DNA of 29,923 bases from CAYVQE01 sp964633205 (GCA_964633205.1 CAZWFN010000067.1:1-29923); one strand, 5' to 3'. Counted from the stretch's first letter, positions 1-7,624 are shown. The notes: generated from the letters alone by a model not told the origin. Numbers and translations are program-made.

Positions 1-108
1 TGTTGGCCGGTCGCTCAGCTCGATCAGAAACCTCTACAGCGCGGATCGCTCGAAGCGGCCGAGCGGAGCGCTGCGGCGAACGGGTGGTCCTGCGGCGGCC
101 TTCTGCGC

Positions 109-120
109 TAAGCTGGCCCT
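109..120 (+). promoter_or_regulatory. Candidate -10 element directly before a start codon
   Basis: TAAGCT at 109-114 is followed by only six bases (GGCCCT) and then the ATG at 121. No Shine-Dalgarno sequence precedes that ATG. If TAAGCT is the -10 box, transcription would begin at or next to the A of the ATG, giving a leaderless mRNA. A possible -35 (TGGTCC, 85-90) is weak. The same arrangement recurs at 12462-12474. Confidence 0.35.
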
Positions 121-513
121 ATGTTGAAGCCGAAAAAGAAACGACGCCGCCGGCCCAAGCCCAGGCTGGACTGTCCATTCTGCCAGGCCCGGCTGCCGGA
201 TGCCCGCCAGTTCGACGACGTGTACAGCGGTGGCGGTGCCCTCGGCGGCCGCTGTAGCTGCGGTGCGGTGTTCATCGTCGACGACACCGGACGGCTGGGG
301 GGGATGGCCCTGCTCGACGCCCAGGCGCTGCTGTGCGAGGGCGACCTGAACCGGGCCCTGGCACTGCAGGCCGACCGCGATTTCGAGCTGCGCAACCGGC
401 CGGTGCGGCCGGTGGGTGCCAACCCCTTCGAGCGCCCCCGCGGGCCGGCCCACGGTGAGCCGCAGCTGTGGGTGCTGCGGGCCACGCAGGATCGATGCGG
501 TGGAGGGGGTTGA
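121..513 (+). CDS. Small zinc-ribbon-like hypothetical protein
   Basis: 130 residues. The N-terminus is strongly basic (KPKKKRRRRPKPR), followed by CPFC (Cys18 and Cys21) and, about 24 residues later, CSCG (Cys45 and Cys47). This CxxC...CxC arrangement suggests a small metal-binding ribbon. The basic tail could contact nucleic acid or an acidic partner, but that is inference. There is no signal peptide, so it is probably cytoplasmic. I do not recognise a named family. The ATG at 121 has no ribosome-binding site; a -10-like box ends six bases before it, so translation may be leaderless. The next gene starts six bases after this stop and may be co-transcribed. The real-gene call rests on codon bias, the cysteine motif and the tight junction. 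Confidence 0.7.
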   Translation: MLKPKKKRRRRPKPRLDCPFCQARLPDARQFDDVYSGGGALGGRCSCGAVFIVDDTGRLGGMALLDAQALLCEGDLNRALALQADRDFELRNRPVRPVGANPFERPRGPAHGEPQLWVLRATQDRCGGGG

Positions 514-518
514 AGGGA

Positions 519-827
519 ATGCGAATGCGGTGGTCACTGATCGGAGTGCTTTCATTCTGCTGGCTGCTAGGCTGCGCCGCTGATGAGCCGCAGCTGCGGG
601 TGGGCATCCACCAGCGTGACTCGACGCGTTCGGACTGCAAGCGCGACTGCGATCGCGAACGCCAGCGCTGCGCGCAGCCGGAGCGCCGGGATGCGCCCCG
701 CCAAGAGGTGGCCGGCCCGCAAGAGGTGTCGCGGGAGGAATGGCGCCAGCGCTACCTGGAGGCCCAGCAGCTGGCCCAGCGCTGCCAGCGCGAGCACCGC
801 GAGTGCATCAGCCGCTGTTTGGATTAG
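519..827 (+). CDS. Small lipoprotein with mirror-symmetric CX3CX6C...CX6CX3C motif
   Basis: 102 residues from the ATG at 519, chosen because GGAGGGGG (502-509) lies at normal spacing; ATGs at 495 and 468 would overlap the upstream gene. Residues 1-19 form a lipoprotein signal peptide ending in the lipobox LLGC, so Cys19 would be acylated. The mature part is highly charged and Arg-rich, with six further cysteines: 40, 44 and 51, then 89, 96 and 100. The spacings read CX3CX6C and CX6CX3C, exact mirror images. This is what an antiparallel helical hairpin stapled by disulfides (40-100, 44-96, 51-89) would need, resembling the twin-CX3C logic of small Tim proteins; homology to those is not claimed. 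Function unknown. Its 3' end overlaps the convergent protease gene by about 20 bases. Confidence 0.75.
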   Translation: MRMRWSLIGVLSFCWLLGCAADEPQLRVGIHQRDSTRSDCKRDCDRERQRCAQPERRDAPRQEVAGPQEVSREEWRQRYLEAQQLAQRCQREHRECISRCLD

Positions 828-3591
828 CGTCTGGCGGGGGAGCTGTCGATCGGCTGCGGCGGCGGATGAGGGCCGCGCCGAGCAGCAGCAGCAAGGCCAG
901 GCCGCCGGCCGGGGCGCCGCGGCTGCCGCCGGCGGCGCAGCCGCAGCCGCCGTTCGAGTCCTCGGGCAGCATGCAGGCCGGATCCGTGGCGCAATCGTCG
1001 ATGTCGGCGCAGTCGGTGCGGCCGTCGCCGTCGTCGTCGATGCCGTTGTCGCAGACCTCGGCCGCCTGGCAGGCGGGGTGATCGCGGCAGTCGGGATCGT
1101 CGCAGTCGGTCAGCCCGTCGTCGTCGTCGTCGCTGCCGTTGTCGCAGATCTCGTCCTCCGGCTGGCAGGCCGGATCCGCGCCGCAGTCCAGATCGTCGCA
1201 GTCGACGTCGCCGTCTCCGTCGTCGTCGATGCCGTTGTCGCAGTCCTCGGGTGAGGTCTGGCAGGCGGGGTGGTTGACGCAGTCGGCGTCGTCGCAGTCG
1301 GTGGCGCCGTCGCCGTCGTCGTCGACGCCGTTGTCGCAGTCCTCGTCGGGCTGCTGGCAGGCCGGGTCGTCGGCACAATCGCCGTCGTCGCAGTCGACCA
1401 GGCCGTCGCCGTCGTCGTCGACGCCGTTGCTGCAGTTCTCGACCGGTTGGCAGCTGGGGTGATCGTCGCACTCGGGGTCGTCGCAGTCGGTCAGCCCGTC
1501 GCCGTCGTCGTCGATGCCGTTGCTGCAGTCCTCGGGGTCGGGCTGGCAGTCCGGATGGCCGGAGCAATCGGCGTCGTCGCAGTCGGTGGCGCCGTCGCCG
1601 TCGTCGTCGACGCCGTTGCTGCAGTCCTCGACCGGTTGGCAGCTGGGGTGATCGTCGCACTCGGGGTCGTCGCAGTCGGTCAGCCCGTCACCGTCGTCGT
1701 CGGCGCCGTTGGTGCAGTCCTCGGGCGCGATCTGGCAGTCGGGGTGGTTGCGGCAGTCGCTGTCGTCGCAGTCGACCAGGCCGTCGCCGTCGTCGTCGAC
1801 GCCGTTGGTGCAGTTCTCGCCGCCGCCGCTGCACTCCAGGCTCAGGCTGAAGGAGCTGGTGCCCTGCCAGGTGTCGACCACCAGAAAAGCGCCGCCCGCC
1901 GGCACGGTGAAGGTGATGCGCTCGGGCGGGACCTCGTTGTAGGAGGCGTCGATGCAGGCGTCCGGGTCGCAGCCCTCGCCGGCGGCCGGCAGCAGGAACA
2001 GGTCCAGATCGGAGTTGTCGCCGTGGCTCAGCCGGGCCACCGCGTCGGTGCCGGCCGCGGCGTCGATCCAGAAGGCCAGCTCGGGCCCGTCCCAGGTGTA
2101 GCCCTGCAGGCAGCTGTAGGTGGTGTACAGGTCGACGCCGTTGGCGGTCGAGCCGCTGGCCGACTGGCCGCAGGCGATGGCGTCGGCCAGCATGCAGGCG
2201 GTGGTGCCTTGGCAGGCCGGATCCTGGGCGCAGTCGGGGTCGCTGCAGTCGACCTCGCCGTCGCCGTCGTCGTCGACACCGTTGTCGCAGACCTCGGGGT
2301 CGCCGCAGCTCAGGCTCATGTTGAAGCCGGTGGGCTGGTCGTAGGTCTCGATCACCAGGTAGACCGCATCGGCCGGCATGACGAAGGAGATCTGCTCGGG
2401 GTTCTGGCCGCTTTCCACCGAGCCGTCCAGGCACTGGTTGGGGTCGCAGTCGTCGGCGTCGCCGGCCAGCAGGAACAGATCCAGATCGCCGCCGGCGTCG
2501 GGCTGCATGGTCACGGTGACCTGGGAGCCCTCGGGCGCGATCACCTGGTAGGCCACCTCGGGCCCGTCCTCGGTGCCCTGCAGACAGGAGTAGCTGGCGA
2601 AGTTCATGGCGCCGCCCACGGTGGTGGAGCTGATGTCGGAACCGCAGGTGGCCGGATCGGCCTCGGCGCAGGCGCTGGGGCCCAGGCAGTCCGGGTGGCC
2701 GGCGCAGTCGCTGTCGTCGCAGTCGGTCAGCCCGTCCTCGTCGTCGTCCACGCCGTTGGAGCAGTCCTCGACCACCACGTTGCCCAAAAAGGCGTCGATC
2801 CAGGCCGCGTAGCGATCGACGGTGGTGCTGGCGCCGGCGCTGGTGCAGTACTGATCGCCGTAGGAGGTCACCCCGGCCACGTACTCGGTGCCGTTGCGCA
2901 GCAGGTAGGCCGGCCCGCCGCTGTCGCCCGAGCAGGGCCCGCCCGGATCCTGGTCGTAGCCGAAGGTATACTGCGACAGCCAGTTGCTGCAGCCGGCGGC
3001 CGCGTCGCAGACCAGGTCGATGGTGTTTTCCACGTGCAGCTTCTCGCCGCTGGCGCCGGTCTCGGTGGCGCCGAAGCCGGAGAAGTCAACCAGGGCCACG
3101 CCCTCGTCGGCGTCGCTCAGGCCCAGGCCGGCCGGCAGGTGGGGAATGGGGCTGATCCCGGCCGGGGCGGTGGTCGACAGCCGCAGCAGGGCGATGTCGC
3201 CGACCAGCTGGTTGCGATCCCAGTCCGGGTGCTGCAGCCCCTCGCTGACCGCCCGGTAGGTGCCGCCGGCGTTGACGTCGTCGCCGAAGAAGACCTGGAA
3301 CTCGGTCGGGTCCCGCGGGCTGCCCCAGGGATCCTCAAGGCAGTGGGCGGCGGTGAGCACCACGCTGCTGGTGATCAGGGTGCCCGAGCAGAAAAAGCCG
3401 GTATAGGGGCCGTCGGTCAGCGCCACGGTGGCCATGTGGGCCGGGTTGGTGTCCGGCGAGCCGTTGGTGATGGGCCGGCCGGTACCAGCCAGGTGGCGCC
3501 GATCCGGCTCGCTGCAGCCGAACACCAGGCCGCCGGCCAGCAGAACCAGGATGGAAAGCCGCCAAGGATTGCCGAGAATGCGCTCGTTCAT
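808..3591 (-). CDS. Secreted trypsin-like serine protease with PPC-like domains, DDGDG repeats and MYXO-CTERM-like tail
   Basis: 927 residues. Residues 1-26 are a signal peptide ending at Cys26 (LVFGC), a plausible lipobox. Residues about 40-270 form an S1 chymotrypsin-fold protease: mature-type start ITNG at 40, His82 in TAAHC, Asp131 in DIALL, Ser223 in GDSGGP. Two beta-rich segments with DLDLFLL motifs resemble pre-peptidase C-terminal domains. Eleven Cys/Asp repeats (about 31 residues, core NGxDDDGDGxxDCxDxDC) separate and follow them: one after the protease, one between the PPC-like domains, nine in tandem. They look like calcium-binding loops. The tail has a GCGC motif, a Leu/Ala hydrophobic helix and RRR, the MYXO-CTERM sorting layout. 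GAGGAGGAG stands just before the ATG. Substrate unknown; likely surface displayed. Confidence 0.93.
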   Translation of the reverse strand: MNERILGNPWRLSILVLLAGGLVFGCSEPDRRHLAGTGRPITNGSPDTNPAHMATVALTDGPYTGFFCSGTLITSSVVLTAAHCLEDPWGSPRDPTEFQVFFGDDVNAGGTYRAVSEGLQHPDWDRNQLVGDIALLRLSTTAPAGISPIPHLPAGLGLSDADEGVALVDFSGFGATETGASGEKLHVENTIDLVCDAAAGCSNWLSQYTFGYDQDPGGPCSGDSGGPAYLLRNGTEYVAGVTSYGDQYCTSAGASTTVDRYAAWIDAFLGNVVVEDCSNGVDDDEDGLTDCDDSDCAGHPDCLGPSACAEADPATCGSDISSTTVGGAMNFASYSCLQGTEDGPEVAYQVIAPEGSQVTVTMQPDAGGDLDLFLLAGDADDCDPNQCLDGSVESGQNPEQISFVMPADAVYLVIETYDQPTGFNMSLSCGDPEVCDNGVDDDGDGEVDCSDPDCAQDPACQGTTACMLADAIACGQSASGSTANGVDLYTTYSCLQGYTWDGPELAFWIDAAAGTDAVARLSHGDNSDLDLFLLPAAGEGCDPDACIDASYNEVPPERITFTVPAGGAFLVVDTWQGTSSFSLSLECSGGGENCTNGVDDDGDGLVDCDDSDCRNHPDCQIAPEDCTNGADDDGDGLTDCDDPECDDHPSCQPVEDCSNGVDDDGDGATDCDDADCSGHPDCQPDPEDCSNGIDDDGDGLTDCDDPECDDHPSCQPVENCSNGVDDDGDGLVDCDDGDCADDPACQQPDEDCDNGVDDDGDGATDCDDADCVNHPACQTSPEDCDNGIDDDGDGDVDCDDLDCGADPACQPEDEICDNGSDDDDDGLTDCDDPDCRDHPACQAAEVCDNGIDDDGDGRTDCADIDDCATDPACMLPEDSNGGCGCAAGGSRGAPAGGLALLLLLGAALIRRRSRSTAPPPDANPNSG
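970..1818 (-). repeat. Tandem about 93-bp coding repeats (nine units)
   Basis: Nine consecutive units of roughly 90-96 bp encode the Asp/Cys-rich repeats at the C-terminal end of the protease. A higher-order duplication is visible: 1438-1500 is identical to 1627-1689 (63 bases, offset 189 bp, two units), and the match continues upstream for about 35 bases with one difference. Repeat copy number could therefore vary by slippage or unequal recombination, and assembly errors are possible here. Confidence 0.9.
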
Positions 3592-3623
3592 GGGATCTCC
3601 TCCTCAAGCTGAAGCGTGCACCC

Positions 3624-3653
3624 AGGCTAACGCCTCGGCCCGGACAGCGTCAA
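3624..3653 (-). promoter_or_regulatory. Candidate promoter of the protease gene
   Basis: On the minus strand TTGACG (3648-3653) is followed after 18 bases by TAGCCT (3624-3629). The start codon is about 32 bases further, with a strong GAGGAGGAG ribosome site between. The -10 box resembles TAGTCT, TAAGCT and TAGCTT before other genes in this window. Confidence 0.45.
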
Positions 3654-3683
3654 CGCGCAGCGCGTCGCCGGCAGACCGGGACC

Positions 3684-3712
3684 TGGTCCTCGGCGGGTTT
3701 TTGCAGTAGCTT
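3684..3712 (+). promoter_or_regulatory. Weak candidate promoter of the ApbE gene
   Basis: TAGCTT at 3707-3712 is a -10-like box about 45 bases before the ATG. The corresponding -35 position reads TGGTCC, which does not match TTGACA but recurs upstream of the gene at 121. Low confidence. Confidence 0.25.
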
Positions 3713-3757
3713 GGGGGTTCGAGGCTGATCGAGGCGAAACGCGCAGGGGGAAGATCC

Positions 3758-4813
3758 ATGCGGTGGTTACAGCGGGGCGTGGCGGTCTGGCTCTTGTTGA
3801 GCCTGGGGCTGGCGCCGGCCGGGCTGTGGGCCGGTGAGTCGGATGAAGCGGAAGGGGAAGGAGAGGGCGCGCCGGTGGTGACGGTGCGCCATGAGCAGCA
3901 CATGGCCACCCGGGTGAGCATCAGTGTGGCCCGGCCCGAGTCGCCCGCGGTGCTGGCCGCCATCGCGGCCGCCTTCGCCGAGGTGGCCCGCATCGAGCGC
4001 CAGCTGTCGAAGTGGCGGGCCGACAGCCAGATCGCCGAGATCAACCGCCGGGCCGGCAAGGGGCCGGTGGCGGTGGGCCCGGAGCTGTTCCGCATGGCCG
4101 AGCTGGCGCGCGATATCTCGGCCGCCAGCGGCGGCGCCTTCGACGTCACCTTCGCCGCGCTCGACGGCCTGTGGGACTTCGACGCCCGGGCGCCGCGACT
4201 GCCGGACGAGGACGCGGTGGCCGCCCGGGTGGCCCGGATCGACTACCGCAAGCTGGTGTTGGATGCGAAGCAGCGGACCCTGCGCCTGGCCGAGGCCGGC
4301 ATGCGCATGGGCCTCGGCGGCATCGCCAAGGGCTACGCCGTAGACCGCGCCAGCCGGGTGCTGCGCCGGGCCGGCTTCGGCGACCACCTGGTGGTCGCCG
4401 GCGGCGATCTCTACGCCGCCGGCCGCCGCGGCGACCGGCCCTGGCGCATCGGGGTGCGCCACCCGCGCGATCGCTCCATCCACGCGGTGTTGGAGGCCGC
4501 CGACCAGGGCGTGGCCACCTCGGGCAACTACGAGCGCTTCTTCAGCATCGGCGACAAGCGCTACCACCACCTGATCGACCCGCGCACCGGCTGGCCGGCC
4601 CGCGGGGTCAGCTCGGTGACGGTGGTGGCCCCGGACGCCACCCGGGCCGACGGCTACGCCACCGCCCTGTTCGTGCTGGGCGTGGACGATGGGCTGGAAC
4701 TGGCCGAGCAACAGGGCCTCGAGGTGCTCTACTTCGACGCCGACTTCGCCACCCACCGCAGCCAGGGGCTGCGCCTGGAGGCCGTGGACGCCGCCCCCAC
4801 CCCCACCGAGTAA
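3758..4813 (+). CDS. apbE: Exported FAD:protein FMN transferase (ApbE family)
   Basis: 351 residues, the usual length for ApbE. ApbE proteins attach FMN from FAD to Thr/Ser of target proteins in the periplasm using Mg2+. Visible hallmarks: a cleavable signal peptide (about residues 1-25, ending near LWAGES), GLGGIAKGYAVD for flavin binding, SGNYERFF and HHLIDPRTGWPA, and the metal-binding DATRADGYATALFVLG near the C-terminus. An acidic Glu/Gly-rich linker follows the signal peptide. GGGGGAAG provides the ribosome site. It is convergent with the polyferredoxin unit, 62 bases away. ApbE often serves electron-transfer complexes, so a link is plausible, but no FMN-binding domain with a clear acceptor motif is encoded in this window. 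Confidence 0.95.
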   Translation: MRWLQRGVAVWLLLSLGLAPAGLWAGESDEAEGEGEGAPVVTVRHEQHMATRVSISVARPESPAVLAAIAAAFAEVARIERQLSKWRADSQIAEINRRAGKGPVAVGPELFRMAELARDISAASGGAFDVTFAALDGLWDFDARAPRLPDEDAVAARVARIDYRKLVLDAKQRTLRLAEAGMRMGLGGIAKGYAVDRASRVLRRAGFGDHLVVAGGDLYAAGRRGDRPWRIGVRHPRDRSIHAVLEAADQGVATSGNYERFFSIGDKRYHHLIDPRTGWPARGVSSVTVVAPDATRADGYATALFVLGVDDGLELAEQQGLEVLYFDADFATHRSQGLRLEAVDAAPTPTE

Positions 4814-4875
4814 GCCGCCCCTACGAATGGTTCAAGACTCCCGTTTTTCGACACCCTCGGAGGGGGGAGGTCGGG

Positions 4876-6351
4876 TCAGAAATGGGCCGGGTCGCCGCGG
4901 CCGTGGGCCCAGGTGGTCAGCGCCGGCTGGCCGAAGACCACGCCGCGGCAGGTGTGCTCGCACAGGCCGCAGCCGACGCAGCGGAACAAGTCGACCCGAG
5001 CCGGGCGCATTGGGTGGCGGCCGGGCGAGGAGTCGATCACGATGGCCCGGGTGGGGCAGACCCGGATGCAGCGGGCGCAGCCGGCGCCCTCGGTGTAGCT
5101 GATGCAGCGGGTCGACTCGAACTGGGCGGTGCCCATCTTGGTGGCCCACTTGTCCTCGAGCCGAGTCGTAAACGGCGGGATGGCCTCGGTCGGACACACC
5201 AGGGCGCAGTCGTTGCACTCCGGCTGGCAGCCGGCGATGCGCGGTGTGATGGCCGGCGACCACAGCCCGGCGGCGCCGGCCTCCAGCCCGGTCAGCTGCA
5301 GCGTCTGGGTCGGGCAGGCCTGCACGCACAGGCCGCAGCGCACGCACTGATCCAAAAACAGCTCTTCGTCGACCACCCGCGGCGGCCGCACCACCCGCTC
5401 GGGGTCGCCGCGCGCCGCCGTGCCGCGGGCCAGCACCGGCGCCAGCAGCAACCCCGTGGCGCCGGCCGCCAGAAAGCCGCGGCGGGTCACGTCCAGCGGC
5501 TCGTCGCGCCGGTCCGGCAGCGGCGCGCCCCAGGTGAAGCGGATGGCGTTGGCGTGGCAAAGCCTGCGGCACTGCATACAGCGGATGCACTCGGCCGAGC
5601 GGCTGTGGCGCGGGTTGGCCGGGATAGCGCCCATGCGGCACGCGGCCATGCAGCGGCGGCTGGCATCGATGTCGGCGCAGCCGTCGCAGTCGCGCACCCG
5701 CCGGCGCAGCAGCGGCAGCCGGGCGGTCAAGGCGTACAGGGCGCCCAGCGGACACAGGTAGCGGCAGAAAAAGCGCGGCGCCAGCACGGTCAGCCCGAGC
5801 ACGGCCAGCAGCACCAGCAGCGGCGCCCACAGCACCGGGTGGGCCGACTGGCCGAGACCGTCCGGCAGCCAGTCCGCCGGCAGCACCGCGGTGGCGGCCG
5901 GATACAGCGCGGTGGCGCTGGCGCGGCCCAGCAGCACCAGCGGGTCGAGCAGCCAGGCGAACTGGAAGGACAGCACCGCCGCGGCCAGCACGAAGACCAG
6001 GATCCAGTACTTCCAGCGCAGCATGGCGCGGTGGGTCTTGGCCGAGAAGCGCTGCTCGGGCGGACGCAGCACCTTGGCCGCCCCGTCGAGCAGGGTGCCC
6101 AGCGGGCAGATCCAGCCGCAGAAAAAGCGGCCCAGCACCAGGGTCGCCGCCAGCAGCAGCCCGGCAGCCAGCAGGCTGGCCACCAGCACCTGGGCCGCGC
6201 CCAGCGCGGCCAGAGCCACCAGCGGGTCGGTCAGCAGGTAGAGGTCGGTGCGCATCACCTGGCTCAGCGGGCTGCGCGCGGACAGGAACAGCAAGATCCA
6301 CAGCACCAGGAAGAGGAGCTGCACGATGCGCCGGGTCCAGAGCAGCTTCAT
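4876..6351 (-). CDS. Membrane polyferredoxin, NapH-like plus NapG-like fusion
   Basis: 491 residues from the ATG at 6351. The N-terminal half has about five membrane helices with CGWICPLG (78-85) and CRYLCPLG (196-203), the NapH/NosR/MauN signature, then cysteines 222-265 that include CIRCMQCRRLC for cytoplasmic [4Fe-4S] clusters. TRRGFL at 289-294 followed by a hydrophobic stretch looks like an internal twin-arginine signal. The C-terminal part has four further cluster motifs starting at Cys336, Cys375, Cys416 and Cys458, as in NapG/MauM ferredoxins. Such proteins move electrons from quinol or cytosolic donors to periplasmic reductases. Start choice: it overlaps the stop of the upstream small gene by four bases (ATGA), so it is translationally coupled. 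The terminal reductase is not in the window. Confidence 0.9.
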   Translation of the reverse strand: MKLLWTRRIVQLLFLVLWILLFLSARSPLSQVMRTDLYLLTDPLVALAALGAAQVLVASLLAAGLLLAATLVLGRFFCGWICPLGTLLDGAAKVLRPPEQRFSAKTHRAMLRWKYWILVFVLAAAVLSFQFAWLLDPLVLLGRASATALYPAATAVLPADWLPDGLGQSAHPVLWAPLLVLLAVLGLTVLAPRFFCRYLCPLGALYALTARLPLLRRRVRDCDGCADIDASRRCMAACRMGAIPANPRHSRSAECIRCMQCRRLCHANAIRFTWGAPLPDRRDEPLDVTRRGFLAAGATGLLLAPVLARGTAARGDPERVVRPPRVVDEELFLDQCVRCGLCVQACPTQTLQLTGLEAGAAGLWSPAITPRIAGCQPECNDCALVCPTEAIPPFTTRLEDKWATKMGTAQFESTRCISYTEGAGCARCIRVCPTRAIVIDSSPGRHPMRPARVDLFRCVGCGLCEHTCRGVVFGQPALTTWAHGRGDPAHF

Positions 6352-6602
6352 GGCCGCCGCCTCCGGGGCCGCCGCCGGCCGGGCCGCCAGCGGGTGTTGG
6401 CGGCCGCCAGGCCCAGGCCGGCCAGGGGCAGCAGCACCAGCCACGGCTGGCGGCTGCGCTCGCCGTCAGTGTCATCACCGCCGCTGGCCTCGGCCGCCGG
6501 CACCGCTTCGGTCTGCGCCGGTTGGGCAGCGGCAGGTGAGCTGAGGGTCAGGGCCGCGAGCAGGGCGATCAGTCGCAGCATGGAGGTGGCGCAGCGCTGC
6601 AT
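6348..6602 (-). CDS. Small exported membrane-anchored protein coupled to the polyferredoxin
   Basis: 84 residues from the ATG at 6602, or 77 from the ATG at 6581. An N-terminal signal peptide (LRLIALLAALTLSSPAAAQ) is followed by a short Glu/Asp/Gly-rich stretch, a second hydrophobic helix (PWLVLLPLAGLGLAAA) and an Arg/Pro-rich tail predicted to stay in the cytoplasm. The layout is signal, short periplasmic segment, membrane anchor, basic tail. No cysteine or haem motif is present apart from Cys4 before the signal core. Neither ATG has a convincing ribosome site; a near-consensus promoter ends nine bases before the first, which favours a leaderless start at 6602. Its stop overlaps the polyferredoxin start (ATGA), suggesting an accessory or assembly subunit of that redox protein. 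Family not recognised. Confidence 0.7.
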   Translation of the reverse strand: MQRCATSMLRLIALLAALTLSSPAAAQPAQTEAVPAAEASGGDDTDGERSRQPWLVLLPLAGLGLAAANTRWRPGRRRPRRRRP

Positions 6603-6611
6603 GGCGGGGGC

Positions 6612-6640
6612 ATTTTAGGGCCCCGCCCGCCTCCGGTCAA
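6612..6640 (-). promoter_or_regulatory. Strong sigma-70-type promoter for the polyferredoxin unit
   Basis: On the minus strand TTGACC (6635-6640), a 17-base spacer and TAAAAT (6612-6617) give the best promoter match in the window, conspicuous in GC-rich surroundings. The -10 box ends nine bases before the ATG at 6602, so the transcript would have a leader of zero to a few bases. Confidence 0.7.
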
Positions 6641-6771
6641 CGTGCACCAGAGACCGCGTTGGCGACTGCGAGCTGGGGGTATGACGGCTCGACCGAGCCA
6701 TGGGCCTTGCGGCCGGGCCCGGGCCTTTGCCATGCTGCGGGCGTGGCCGTCCGCCGAAGGAAGGAGATGCC

Positions 6772-7596
6772 ATGGCCGAACGCGATGCCAACACCTGGTG
6801 GGGCAGCTATACGCTGACCGGCGATCGGGTGACCCGCTGGCGCATCGGTCCGCTGAGCCTGTGGGCCCAGCGGCTCGAAGGCGAGTGGCGGCTGGCCTGG
6901 CGCTCGAGCGGCGATCCGCTGCAAGACGGCCTGGAGCTCGCCGAGCAGGCCGCGGTGGACGACATCCTGGCGCTGGACAACGCCGCCCGCTATGCCGTGC
7001 GCGGCGACGACGGCCAGCTGCAGCTCGCGGCCGCGCTGGCCGACCGCACCGTGGTCACCCGGGCCGAGCAGCCGGTGGCATTGCTGCCGGGCGAGGATCT
7101 GTACGTCTACGTCAGCACGCCCTTGTGGGTGCGGGTGGCGGTGGGCCAGCCGCCTCGGCAGCTGGTCGAGATCCCGGTGCTGCGGCTGTCGGACACCTGG
7201 TTCGGCGACACCACCATGGAGGGTGAGCTGGGCTACTCGGCCCGCACCCGCATCCGGCTGGACTTGGAGAACGTGCCCGCCCGGCCGCACCGGGCCACCA
7301 CCGCGGTGCGGGTCAAGAACCGGGCCGCCGACGTGCTGGCCCTGGAGCGGCTCAAGATCCCGGTGATGCACCTGGCGCTGTGCCAGGCCGAGGACGGGCG
7401 GCTGTGGACCCACCAGGTGGTCTACGAGCGCACCGAGACCAGCGCCTTCGCCACGCTGCAGATGCCGGACCGGGCCGAGCGGCAGTGCATCCACGGGCAC
7501 ATGCGGGGCCGGCTGGTGGCGCCGCCGCGGCTGGAAGCCGACTCGAACCTGGTCATGCGGGCCTTCAGCTCGCTGCTGCGGCTGCGCGAGAGCTGA
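6772..7596 (+). CDS. DUF432-like protein paired with MscS channel
   Basis: 274 residues from the ATG at 6772, preceded by AAGGAG at 6761-6766; an upstream in-frame ATG at 6700 lacks such a site. There is no signal peptide or membrane helix. The sequence is beta-rich, with the segments YVYVSTPLWVRV (about 113-124) and LRLSDTWFGD, then GELGYSARTRI, which I associate with the DUF432 family; that assignment is from memory of the pattern. Only 28 bases separate it from the downstream MscS channel gene, in the same direction, so the two are probably one operon. A cytosolic partner or regulator of the channel is the natural hypothesis, but no catalytic motif is visible and the function is unknown. 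Confidence 0.8.
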   Translation: MAERDANTWWGSYTLTGDRVTRWRIGPLSLWAQRLEGEWRLAWRSSGDPLQDGLELAEQAAVDDILALDNAARYAVRGDDGQLQLAAALADRTVVTRAEQPVALLPGEDLYVYVSTPLWVRVAVGQPPRQLVEIPVLRLSDTWFGDTTMEGELGYSARTRIRLDLENVPARPHRATTAVRVKNRAADVLALERLKIPVMHLALCQAEDGRLWTHQVVYERTETSAFATLQMPDRAERQCIHGHMRGRLVAPPRLEADSNLVMRAFSSLLRLRES

Positions 7597-7624
7597 ACCA
7601 CCCGAGCGCGGGAGGAGACGAGCC

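Noticed and set aside
970..1818. Regular about 93-bp repeats that could be mistaken for a CRISPR array
   Set aside because: They are in-frame coding repeats with divergent but conservatively substituted units, and no constant-repeat/variable-spacer structure or cas genes occur.
1270..3612. A 780-codon plus-strand frame opposite the protease
   Set aside because: Composed of Val/Ala/Gly repeats; it is the antisense of the DDGDG repeat coding region.
4814..4875. Possible bidirectional terminator between apbE and the polyferredoxin gene
   Set aside because: GACTCCC and GGGAGGTC pair only with a bulge and no T-run follows on the correct side.
5450..5470. AGATG motif in the polyferredoxin as a possible ApbE flavinylation site
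   Set aside because: It lies in the hydrophobic part of the twin-arginine-like segment, where AGATG is common, and the first residue is not Ser/Thr.
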